From positions 1 through 64,000 of the forward strand of contig CAZRIT010000001.1 in NCBI GenBank assembly GCA_964600225.1: DNA of 64,000 nucleotides, read 5' to 3'. Positions within the stretch are counted from its first letter, which is position 1. Each line of letters starts with the position of its first letter. Below the pieces are notes generated by a model, which worked only from the letters and a program-made list of their open reading frames with translations, did not search any database and had not been told where the DNA came from. Source of the DNA: CAZRIT01 sp964600225 (GTDB taxonomy: Bacteria; Bacillota; Clostridia; Christensenellales; CAG-138). Made by a program: the position numbers and the translations under genes. This document shows, piece by piece, positions 24,056-31,329 of this stretch.

Positions 24056-24696
24056 ACCGCATCGAGCGGCTCGTGGGCGATATCCTGTTTCCCGATGGGC
24101 TGGTGTGCTTTGTGTGCGATACGGAAACGCACCTTGGCCCCGACGGGCTCTGCGACGAATGCCGCGGGAAGCTGCGCACCGCGGGCGAAATCGCGTGCCT
24201 GCCGCCGCTCGACGGGCTGTACGCGGGGCTGTTGTACGATGAAATGCTGCATTGGCCCGTGCATCGGCTCAAATATGGCAAACAGACGTGGCTGGCGAGG
24301 TATCTGGCACAGTATATGCATATACCCGATGCGTGGGGCAGGATCGACTGCCTGTTGCCTGTGCCGCTGCACTATCGAAGACTTTGGAAGCGCACGTTCA
24401 ACCAAAGCCGGCTCATCGCCGAAAGCCTGCAGGCGCGCTGCCCCGATGTGCCCGTGCGGCAGGATTTGCTCAAGCGCAGGCGGAATACCGCATCGCAGAC
24501 GAACCTTTCCCGCGCCGCGCGGCAGAAAAACGTGCAGGGCGCTTTTGTAGCCAACCCCGCCGTCAAGGGCATGCGCGTGGCGCTGGTTGACGATGTGGCG
24601 ACAACGTCGAGCACGCTGGCTGCGTGCGCCTTGGCGCTCAAGCGTGCGGGCGCGGAACAGGTGTTTGCGGTGTGCGCGTGCCATGCGGGGTATTGA
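24052..24696 (+). CDS. ComF-family phosphoribosyltransferase-like protein
   Basis: The product is 214 residues. The N-terminal zinc-type CFVC...CDEC pair and the C-terminal PRT fold with PRPP-binding motif VALVDDVATTSST are characteristic of ComF. ComF helps pull or process incoming DNA during competence in Bacillus and Helicobacter. The motif RTFNQSRLIAESL precedes it. The start is ATG 24052, overlapping the recD2 stop by ATGA with GGAGG five bases upstream. Pairing with recD2 suggests a shared DNA uptake or repair role, though no other competence gene is near. Confidence 0.88.
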   Translation: MNRIERLVGDILFPDGLVCFVCDTETHLGPDGLCDECRGKLRTAGEIACLPPLDGLYAGLLYDEMLHWPVHRLKYGKQTWLARYLAQYMHIPDAWGRIDCLLPVPLHYRRLWKRTFNQSRLIAESLQARCPDVPVRQDLLKRRRNTASQTNLSRAARQKNVQGAFVANPAVKGMRVALVDDVATTSSTLAACALALKRAGAEQVFAVCACHAGY

Positions 24697-24748
24697 GCGC
24701 GCGGCAAAGCGTATGGGGCAGCGGATAAGCGCTTTGAAGGGTACGATT

Positions 24749-24770
24749 GACTCTTTTTAAAAAAAGAGTC
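24749..24770 (+). terminator. Terminator-like palindrome after the comF-like gene
   Basis: GACTCTTTTT-AA-AAAAAGAGTC is a ten-base perfect stem, AT-rich, 52 bases past the stop. Its flank AGCAGAAAAACTT matches the tail near 17770-17783 on the other strand, so this is a repeated terminator-like element. Confidence 0.55.
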
Positions 24771-24893
24771 AGCAGAAAAACTTGATAAGAATGACAGCGG
24801 TGCTGCCCGCGGATCTCTGTTTGACAGCAAAAGCGTGATTCCGCGTACAATCGTTACCTGTTGCCGACCGCATAGAGAAAAGGAGCGTGTTTT

Positions 24894-25733
24894 GTGGCAA
24901 ATCAACTGCGCAGTGAATTCTCCGACTATCCCAAACTGCTTTGGAAGTGGTTCACCGCCAAGAACACCGTCAAGCCGCAGCGGGTGCCGTTTGGCAGCGA
25001 CAGGGCGCAGTATTTTCTGCATTTTGCGTCGCCAAAGCAGCGGTACGACACGGTGATCGTTTTCCTCCACGGCGGCGGGTGGAACAACGGCAGCCCCGCC
25101 ATGCTCCCCTTTATCGGTCAAAAATTTGCGTTGGAAGGCTACCGTTGCGTGATGATCGGGTACCGTAAAACGCCCAAGCACCGCTGTGAGACGCTGACGG
25201 AGGATATCTGCAACGGCTACAACGCGATGCGCGGGTATTTAGCCGATATCGGCGTCGATGCGTCCAAGGTGGTGGTGGCGGGCGCTTCCGCGGGCGCGCA
25301 TCTGGGGGCGCTATTATGCTACGACACGGCGCTGCAGGAAAGGTTTTCCATAGACCCCGCGCAGCTTTGCGGCTTTGCGGGGTTGGCGGGGCCGTATGAT
25401 TTCAGTTGTGCATATCCGCGGCTGACCCAACGGCTGATTGCCGACCTATTCGGCCCCGATACCGATTGGGCGACGGGGGAGCCCGTGCGAAAGCTGACGG
25501 CGGGGCAGCGGGTGCCGATGCTGCTGATTCACAGCCCGCGCGACGAGGTGGTCAGCTATCAGAGCGCGGAATGCTTTTTTACGCGGGCACGGGAGCTGGG
25601 CATTCCCGCCGAGCTGTACGCGGTGCCGCCAAGCGGCGGCAACCATTCCTCTTACAGCGCGGGTATATTTTTGGATGACCGCAGCGATTCCCAAACGCTG
25701 GATGCGCTGTTTGATTGGATAGAACAGCGATAA
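24894..25733 (+). CDS. Alpha/beta hydrolase (carboxylesterase-like)
   Basis: The product is 279 residues. The oxyanion motif HGGGWNNG and the nucleophile elbow GASAGAH (Ser132) identify an alpha/beta hydrolase of the hormone-sensitive-lipase/carboxylesterase type. The later LIHSPRDEVV supplies the acid and GGNHSSY the catalytic His. No signal peptide is present, so it is cytosolic. The start is GTG 24894 with AGGAG eight bases upstream. It is flanked by hairpins and is probably monocistronic. The substrate cannot be told from sequence; small acyl esters are likely. Confidence 0.82.
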   Translation: MANQLRSEFSDYPKLLWKWFTAKNTVKPQRVPFGSDRAQYFLHFASPKQRYDTVIVFLHGGGWNNGSPAMLPFIGQKFALEGYRCVMIGYRKTPKHRCETLTEDICNGYNAMRGYLADIGVDASKVVVAGASAGAHLGALLCYDTALQERFSIDPAQLCGFAGLAGPYDFSCAYPRLTQRLIADLFGPDTDWATGEPVRKLTAGQRVPMLLIHSPRDEVVSYQSAECFFTRARELGIPAELYAVPPSGGNHSSYSAGIFLDDRSDSQTLDALFDWIEQR

Positions 25734-25754
25734 TCCCATACATTCGGACATAAA

Positions 25755-25780
25755 AACGGCCGCCCCGAAAGGCGGCCGTT
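25755..25780. terminator. Hairpin between convergent genes
   Basis: AACGGCCGCC-CCCGAA-type loop-GGCGGCCGTT, a ten-base stem 21 bases past the hydrolase stop. The T-run (GTTTTTATG) is on the minus strand, so it works best for the small membrane protein gene reading toward it. Confidence 0.7.
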
Positions 25781-25833
25781 CGCATCGATTTCGGGTGCCT
25801 GTGCCGGCAATCCTTACAAAACAAGCCTTGAAA

Positions 25834-26076
25834 AGATTCTTCGTCGCTGTGCTCCTCAGAATGACAACGGGGATGCCGCGCTCCACGGAATGACAACGGG
25901 GATGCCGCGCTCCTCGGAATGACAACGGGGATGCCGCGCTCCTCAGAATGACAACGGGGATGCCGCACTCCTCGGAATGACAACGGGGATGCTGTGCTCC
26001 TTAGAATGACAACGGGGATGCCGCGCTCCTCAGAACGACAGCGTTTTTTGTCATCCTGAGCGAAGTCGAAGGATCT
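25834..26076. repeat. 29-base tandem array between inverted GTCATTCTGAG-type ends
   Basis: About six to seven copies of a 29-base unit (GAATGACAACGGGGATGCCG then CGCTCCTCA) follow one another exactly every 29 bases, with ATGAC at 25861, 25890, 25919, 25948, 25977 and 26006 and ACGAC at 26035. The array is flanked on the left by AAAGATTCTTCG-type sequence and on the right by GTCATCCTGAGCGAAGTCGA, which is roughly its inverse. There are no unique spacers, so this is not a CRISPR. The gene-free gap 25734-26112 consists of this and the hairpin just before it. Confidence 0.85.
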
Positions 26077-26112
26077 TGAAGGCTTTGCGTATGATAGGCA
26101 TGCCGACGCCTG

Positions 26113-26433
26113 TCAAGACCGATTCCGTTTGTTCTGCGCCAAGGCAACAACGCCACCCAAAAGCAATGCAACGGGCCACAGCAGCAGGCCGTACACGGCC
26201 GCGACGCCGTAGTTGATGTAGCCGGGGTTGCCGTAGTATACCAAGGCCCACGCCAGATCCGTTATAAATTCCACCGCAAGGAACCAGAATATCAGGTTTT
26301 TCACGCCCTGCCGCGTGCGGTTGCATTTCCATAGGAGCAGTATTGCAAAATACGCAGCCATGCAAACGAGCCAGCCGACCAGCCAAATCTCCGCGCCGCG
26401 CACCTGGCCGAGCGAAACGATGGCGGTAATCAT
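26113..26433 (-). CDS. Small three-helix membrane protein, function unknown
   Basis: The product is 106 residues with three or four hydrophobic segments (for example AEIWLVGWLVCMAAYFAILL, NLIFWFLAVEFITDLAWAL and AAVYGLLLWPVALLLGGVVAL). A short basic tail (NKRNRS) points to a cytoplasmic C-terminus. GGAGG eight bases upstream supports the start at 26433. No family was recognised. It is transcribed in the same direction as the P-type ATPase gene but lies downstream of a hairpin, so it may be separate. Confidence 0.6.
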   Translation of the reverse strand: MITAIVSLGQVRGAEIWLVGWLVCMAAYFAILLLWKCNRTRQGVKNLIFWFLAVEFITDLAWALVYYGNPGYINYGVAAVYGLLLWPVALLLGGVVALAQNKRNRS

Positions 26434-26496
26434 GGGGCATCCCTCCTTTCGATGTTGACAGTCTGCGCCGATCTAAGGCGCAAACCCGATATGCAA

Positions 26497-26520
26497 GCGC
26501 CGTCCCGTGCGGAACGGCGC
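26497..26520 (-). terminator. Hairpin downstream of the P-type ATPase gene
   Basis: GCGCCGT and ACGGCGC arms with inner CCG/CGG pairing form an interrupted stem about 33 bases past the ATPase stop. No strong T-run follows on the minus strand. Confidence 0.4.
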
Positions 26521-26553
26521 CTGTTGCATGCATGATCTTGGCGATACGGCCCG

Positions 26554-29202
26554 TCAGGCCTTTTTGGTAACCGCGCGCTGGATGGCCTTGACCAGCTCCA
26601 CCAGCGGGATCATCAGCAGGGCCAGACCCATGGCCACGGCGTATTCCCTTTCGTTGATGTGCGCAAACCCGAACGCATCGGTCAAAAACGGCACATACAG
26701 CACCGTGGTTGTCAGCACGAGGGAAAGGATGGCCGCGCCCCACAGCCACTTGTTCTGGGTTTTGAGGCGGAAGATGCTCTGCCGCTGCGAGCGCATGTTG
26801 AAGCTATGGAATATTTCGGCCATGCTCATGGTCAAAAACGCCATGGTCATGCCGTCGTCGCTCTGCGTAAACGACCACACCTGCGCTTCCATGTAGTGCC
26901 CGATGAAGTAGGCCGCAAGCGTGAGAACCGATACCAGCAGTCCCTGATACGCCACGTCGAAGCCTACGCCGCCCGAAAAGATGCCGTCCTTGGTCAGGCG
27001 CGGCTGCCGTTCCATCAGGTTGGATTCGGCCGCCTCGGTGCCGAGCGCCAGCGCGGGGAAGCAATCGGTGATGAGGTTGATCCACAACAGGTGCACGGGC
27101 TTGAGGATGGTAAAGCCCATGAGCGTGGCCGCAAAGATGGATACCACCTCGCTCATGTTGGAGGAAAGCAGGAACTGGATGGCCTTGCGGATGTTATCGT
27201 AGATGCGGCGGCCCTCCTCCACGGCGCCCACGATGGTGGCAAAGTTATCGTCCGCCAGCACCATATCGGCCACGTTCTTGGTCACGTCGGTGCCCGTAAT
27301 GCCCATGCCCACGCCGATATCGGCGCTTTTGATGCTGGGCGCGTCGTTGACGCCGTCGCCCGTCATGGCGGTGACAAAGCCGTTTTTGCGCCAGGCGTTG
27401 ACGATGCGCACCTTGTGCTCGGGCTGTACGCGCGCGTAGACGTGGTATTGATCGACGGTTTGTTCAAACGTATCGTCGGGGATTTCGTTGAGCTGCGCGC
27501 CCGTGATGGCCTCGTCGGCGGTTTGGATGATGCCAAGCTCTTTGGCAATGGCCACGGCCGTATCGCGGTGATCGCCCGTAATCATGACGGGGCGGATGCC
27601 CGCATGGCGGCATTCCTCGATGGCGCCGACCACCTCGGGGCGGACGGGATCGATCATGCCGACCAGACCAATGAACGTCAACTCCCGCTCCAGCGCGGCG
27701 GGCGTGTTGTCGCTCGGCTTTTCGGTATAGCTGCGCATGGCCGCGCACAGCACGCGCAGCGCTTTATCGGCCATGGCCTTGTTGGCGGAAAGGATGTCGT
27801 TTCGCACATCGTCGGTCAGCGGCAGGGTGGCGCCGTCATGCAGGTAGTGCGTGCAGCGCTTGAGCATTTCGTCGGGCGCCCCCTTGGTATACTGCACAAA
27901 GCTGTCGTCGGACAATTGATGCACGGTGGACATCATCTTGCGCACGCTGTCGAACGGCGCTTCGTCCACGCGCGGCGTGCCTGCGGCCAGCGTGGGCTTG
28001 GGCAGCCCTTCCTTGGCGGCATAGTTGACCAAAGCGCACTCGGTGGGTTCGCCGATGGCCATGCCGCTTTCATCGAGCTCCGCGTCGCTGCACAATGCCA
28101 TGGCGGTGGCAAGCAGCGTGACGTTATCGCCATAGCTTTCCACAACGGTCATGCGGTTTTGGGTCAGCGTGCCCGTTTTATCCGAGCAGATGACCTGCGC
28201 GCAGCCGAGCGTTTCCACGGCGGTGAGCCGACGGATGATGGCGTTCCTCTTGGACATGTTGGTCACGCCGATGGACAGCACAATGGTCACCACGGCCACA
28301 AGCCCCTCGGGGATGGCGGCCACGGCGAGGCTGATGGCGATGAGGAACGAATCGAGGATGTAATTCTGGTCCGTGCCGCGGAAGCGCAGCATGTTGACCA
28401 CAAAGATCACCACGCAGATGCCAAGCACCAGCCAGGTGAGGATTTTGCTCAACTGCGACAGCTTGATCTGCAGCGGCGTTTTGCCCTCCTGCGTGTTGGT
28501 GAGCGCATCGGCAATCTTGCCCATCTCGGTCTGCATGCCGATATCGGTGATGATTGCCTTGCCGCGCCCGTAGACCACGGTGCTGCCCATGTAGACCATG
28601 TTCTTGCGGTCGCCCAGCGGCACGTCGCCGTTGTCGGCGGGCAACAGCGCGGCGGCCGATTTGGTGACGGGCACGCTTTCGCCCGTCAGCGCGGCCTCCT
28701 CAATTTGCAGGCTGGCGCTTTCGAGCACGCGCCCGTCGGCAGGGACGGCGTCGCCCGCCTCCAGCAGCACGATATCGCCCACGGCCAGCTCCTCGTTTTT
28801 GATGCGCACGATGTGCCCGTCGCGCAGCACCCGACAGGTGGCGGCCGACATCTGCTGCAGCGCCTCGATGGCTTTTTCGGCTTTGCTCTCCTGAATGACG
28901 CCCAGCAGGGCGTTGATCAGCACCACCGCCAGTATGATGATGACGTCGGCAAAGCTTTCGCCTCCCTCCAGCACGGCTGTGACGCCCGATATGGCGGCCG
29001 CGGCAAGCAGGATGATGATCATCGGGTCGGTCATTTGTTGGAAAAAGCGCACGATCATGGGCGTCTTTTTGCCCTCGGTCAGCTTGTTGGGCCCGTCGCG
29101 CCGGATGCGGGATTCCGCCTCCTTGGCGCTTAAACCCTGTTCATCGGCGGAAAGCGCCTGCAACACGGCGTTGCGGTCTTCCAGATAATACTGCATATCC
29201 AT
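26554..29202 (-). CDS. P-type calcium/manganese-transporting ATPase (PMR1/SERCA-like)
   Basis: The product is 882 residues, the typical size for bacterial P2A Ca2+ ATPases. Visible are the actuator motif ALTGESVPV, the phosphorylation site SDKTGTLT (Asp341), the KGAPDEML nucleotide-domain motif and the hinge GDGVNDAPSIKSADIGVGMG. Transmembrane elements AAIPEGLVAVV and LLWINLITDCFPALALG carry the ion-site residues of Ca/Mn pumps. It would extrude Ca2+ or Mn2+ across the cytoplasmic membrane using ATP. A Mn2+-type riboswitch with a terminator lies in its leader, which favours manganese export as its physiological job. Confidence 0.93.
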   Translation of the reverse strand: MDMQYYLEDRNAVLQALSADEQGLSAKEAESRIRRDGPNKLTEGKKTPMIVRFFQQMTDPMIIILLAAAAISGVTAVLEGGESFADVIIILAVVLINALLGVIQESKAEKAIEALQQMSAATCRVLRDGHIVRIKNEELAVGDIVLLEAGDAVPADGRVLESASLQIEEAALTGESVPVTKSAAALLPADNGDVPLGDRKNMVYMGSTVVYGRGKAIITDIGMQTEMGKIADALTNTQEGKTPLQIKLSQLSKILTWLVLGICVVIFVVNMLRFRGTDQNYILDSFLIAISLAVAAIPEGLVAVVTIVLSIGVTNMSKRNAIIRRLTAVETLGCAQVICSDKTGTLTQNRMTVVESYGDNVTLLATAMALCSDAELDESGMAIGEPTECALVNYAAKEGLPKPTLAAGTPRVDEAPFDSVRKMMSTVHQLSDDSFVQYTKGAPDEMLKRCTHYLHDGATLPLTDDVRNDILSANKAMADKALRVLCAAMRSYTEKPSDNTPAALERELTFIGLVGMIDPVRPEVVGAIEECRHAGIRPVMITGDHRDTAVAIAKELGIIQTADEAITGAQLNEIPDDTFEQTVDQYHVYARVQPEHKVRIVNAWRKNGFVTAMTGDGVNDAPSIKSADIGVGMGITGTDVTKNVADMVLADDNFATIVGAVEEGRRIYDNIRKAIQFLLSSNMSEVVSIFAATLMGFTILKPVHLLWINLITDCFPALALGTEAAESNLMERQPRLTKDGIFSGGVGFDVAYQGLLVSVLTLAAYFIGHYMEAQVWSFTQSDDGMTMAFLTMSMAEIFHSFNMRSQRQSIFRLKTQNKWLWGAAILSLVLTTTVLYVPFLTDAFGFAHINEREYAVAMGLALLMIPLVELVKAIQRAVTKKA

Positions 29203-29233
29203 TACTCCTTTTGCTGTGGTGTCGTGAATAAAA

Positions 29234-29364
29234 GACCCATGTACGGTGGTGAAACAACACGTCGTACATGAGTCTGGTTATTTCATCCAAGCCAGATCCG
29301 TGAGTATGTTCGGATCATGCATGTTGACTTGGAACGCGAAATCGCGCCAACTACTCCCTCACAC
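29234..29364 (-). promoter_or_regulatory. yybP-ykoY (Mn2+) riboswitch with intrinsic terminator
   Basis: On the minus strand the transcript starts near GTGTGAGGGAGTAGTTGG, which carries the conserved L1 element GGGAGTAG. A small hairpin follows (CGCGATTTCGCG). Then comes a stem CCAAGTC...GGCTTGG, matching the known CAAAGTC/GGCTTTG helix. The 3' strand of P1 (CTCA in CCAGACTCATG) pairs with TGAG at the start. That same strand is also the 5' arm of a 12-base terminator hairpin (GACTCATGTACG / CGTACATGGGTC, 29234-29274) followed by TTTTATT. Folding of the aptamer on Mn2+ would prevent termination, so this is an ON switch. It sits directly before a P-type Ca/Mn ATPase, a classic target. Confidence 0.78.
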
Positions 29365-29368
29365 ATCT

Positions 29369-29398
29369 ATTATAAGCAGATTTTTACAGCGTTTGCAA
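29369..29398 (-). promoter_or_regulatory. Promoter of the riboswitch-ATPase transcript
   Basis: On the minus strand TTGCAA (29393-29398) and a consensus TATAAT (29369-29374) are 18 bases apart. The predicted start falls a few bases before the riboswitch P1 stem. Confidence 0.7.
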
Positions 29399-29434
29399 TA
29401 AAAAAACGCAAACCGTCCACTTCTTTTTCCGCTT

Positions 29435-29443
29435 ATGGTATAA
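29435..29443 (+). promoter_or_regulatory. Extended -10 promoter of the membrane protein gene
   Basis: TGGTATAAT is an extended -10 with consensus hexamer. The -35 region is weak. It lies 77 bases ahead of the start codon and is divergent from the ATPase promoter. Confidence 0.6.
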
Positions 29444-29520
29444 TGAGCGAAACAAATTTCGGGGTGGCTGCATCCTGCCGCGCGGGCGGACGGATGCAAA
29501 AACGGATCGGAGGCACCGAC

Positions 29521-31065
29521 ATGGAGATACAAAACACCAAGCGGGCGCGGCTGTGCCGCACATTGCTGCGCACGGCGCTTGTGCTGACGGCGCTTGCGCT
29601 GCTGTACATGACGCTGGTCGGCCTGTTTGTCACCTGCCGTATCGATATCAATTTTTCGGAGGACAACAGCGAGCATGTCTCGTTTTTGAGCGACAATCCG
29701 CTCCTGCATATCGGTGTGCTGGCCGCCGTGCTGGTGGGGGTGTTCCTAATGACCAAAGCGCGGATTGACCGACGCGCCGTGCGCATTGCCACGGTCGCGG
29801 GGCTTGTGCTGACCACGGCGCTGGGTATCTGGTGGGTGCTGGCCGCGCGCGCGGTTCCCGGTGCGGACGCAAAAAGCATCTGGGATGCGGCGCTGCTGTG
29901 CGCCGGGGGCGACTATGGCAACGCCATCGGCGGCAGGTATTTTCGGGTGTTTCCGTTCCAAACGGGGTATCTGCTGTACGCGGAGGCGTTTGTGCGGCTG
30001 TTTGGGGCGGACAGCGCCCTGACCGCGGCGGCGATTGTCAACGTGCTGCTGGTGGACGTGGCGTATCTGTCGGTGTACCGCATTGCCGACGACCTGTTTT
30101 CGGACGACCGCATTACGCTTTTGACGGTGCTAATGGGCACGCTTTGCCTGCAGCCCGTGCTGCTGAGCACGTTTCTGTACGGGACGCTGCCGGGGATGGC
30201 GGTCAGCCTTGCGGCCGTTTCGCTGGCGATACGGTATTTCAAAAGGGGCGGGTTTGTGCGGCTGATCGTCGCGGCGGCGCTGATGGGTATCGCCGTGACG
30301 CTCAAGATGAACCTGATCATCGTGATGATCGCCTCCGTCATCATCCTGCTGCTGTGGGGGCTACGCAACAAGCGCGCCGTGTGCTTTGTCGCCGCGGCGC
30401 TGATGATTGTTTGCTCCGTCGCCATGCCGCGTCTGGTCAAGGCGGGGTATGAGCGCAAGCTGGGCGAATCCCTCGGCGCGGGCACACCGTTTACGGCGTG
30501 GCTGGTGACAGGCTTTCGGGAATCATCCTTCTGCTGCGGCTGGTACAACAGCTATACGACCACCGTTTTGGAGGCCAACGATTTCGACGCCGATGCCGCC
30601 AAGGCGCAGATCATGGCGGATTTTGCCGAGCAGGCGAACATGTTCCTCGGCCGCCCGCGCTATCTGGCGGCGTTTATGTACAAAAAGGCGACCAGCCAAT
30701 GGTGCGAGCCCGCGTTCCAAAGCATCTGGAGCAGCGCCACAAGCGAGCATACGTCGCCCGTTTCGCCGTTTGTCGACAGCCTGTACTTCGGCGCGGGCGC
30801 GGACGCCGTCAACGCCTATTTCAATTGCTATGTGCAGGTGATCTACATCGGCACGCTTGCCTGCCTTTGCCTGTTGCTGTTTCAAAAGCGCGAGGAGCCG
30901 TACGCGGCGATGCTGCTGCCCATTGCGGTATTGGGGGCGTTTATGTACCATGCCCTGTTTGAGGCCAAGTCCCAGTACGCCATCATCTATCTGCCCATGC
31001 TGCTGCCGTACGCGGCTTTTGCGCTGGTGAAGGTGTGCAGTCGGCTGCGCCGACAGGCAAAATAG
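29521..31065 (+). CDS. Multi-pass membrane protein, possible GT-C/GT39-like glycosyltransferase
   Basis: The product is 514 residues with about eleven hydrophobic segments. The first extracellular loop region has acidic stretches (RIDINFSEDNSEH) and a later loop has YFRVFPFQTGYLLYAEAFVR, the kind of sequence seen in GT-C fold mannosyl- or arabinosyl-type transferases. Another large loop (about 320-400) faces outside and contains CC and W residues. The start is ATG 29521 with GGAGG seven bases upstream. A hairpin ends it at 31102-31130. No catalytic DxD/DE motif could be fixed by eye, so the enzymatic role is tentative. Confidence 0.5.
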   Translation: MEIQNTKRARLCRTLLRTALVLTALALLYMTLVGLFVTCRIDINFSEDNSEHVSFLSDNPLLHIGVLAAVLVGVFLMTKARIDRRAVRIATVAGLVLTTALGIWWVLAARAVPGADAKSIWDAALLCAGGDYGNAIGGRYFRVFPFQTGYLLYAEAFVRLFGADSALTAAAIVNVLLVDVAYLSVYRIADDLFSDDRITLLTVLMGTLCLQPVLLSTFLYGTLPGMAVSLAAVSLAIRYFKRGGFVRLIVAAALMGIAVTLKMNLIIVMIASVIILLLWGLRNKRAVCFVAAALMIVCSVAMPRLVKAGYERKLGESLGAGTPFTAWLVTGFRESSFCCGWYNSYTTTVLEANDFDADAAKAQIMADFAEQANMFLGRPRYLAAFMYKKATSQWCEPAFQSIWSSATSEHTSPVSPFVDSLYFGAGADAVNAYFNCYVQVIYIGTLACLCLLLFQKREEPYAAMLLPIAVLGAFMYHALFEAKSQYAIIYLPMLLPYAAFALVKVCSRLRRQAK

Positions 31066-31101
31066 CGCCCCGCATCCATCCCGGTTTTGAATCAAACCGC
31101 T

Positions 31102-31130
31102 GAAAATCCGTCCGAAACGGGCGGATTTTC
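31102..31130 (+). terminator. Intrinsic terminator
   Basis: GAAAATCCGTCC and GGGCGGATTTTC pair over 12 positions (one G-T) around loop GAAAC, with TTTTC in the 3' arm, 36 bases past the membrane protein stop. It abuts the next promoter. Confidence 0.7.
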
Positions 31131-31132
31131 AA

Positions 31133-31161
31133 TTGACATGCCAAATCTGCAAGTATATAAT
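31133..31161 (+). promoter_or_regulatory. Full-consensus promoter of the phosphoesterase gene
   Basis: TTGACA (31133-31138), exactly 17 bases, TATAAT (31156-31161). Both hexamers match the vegetative consensus perfectly. A leader of about 160 bases follows, with no structure recognised. Confidence 0.85.
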
Positions 31162-31329
31162 GAATTGAATCCAATTGTAGACGTTTGCGTTTTCGCAACC
31201 TGTCGTATCTGTCATTTTTTGAACCGAGCTTTTGATCTATTGTGCCGCAACCGCAGTTGCTGCGTGGATGCTGTTTGGCGTTCCGTTTTGTGAAGGTTTC
31301 CGAAAAGAAAAAGAAAGGGTGTAAAACAA

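Noticed and set aside
25834..26076. Possible CRISPR array
   Set aside because: The 29-base units follow each other without any unique spacers, and no cas gene is near; it is a plain tandem repeat.
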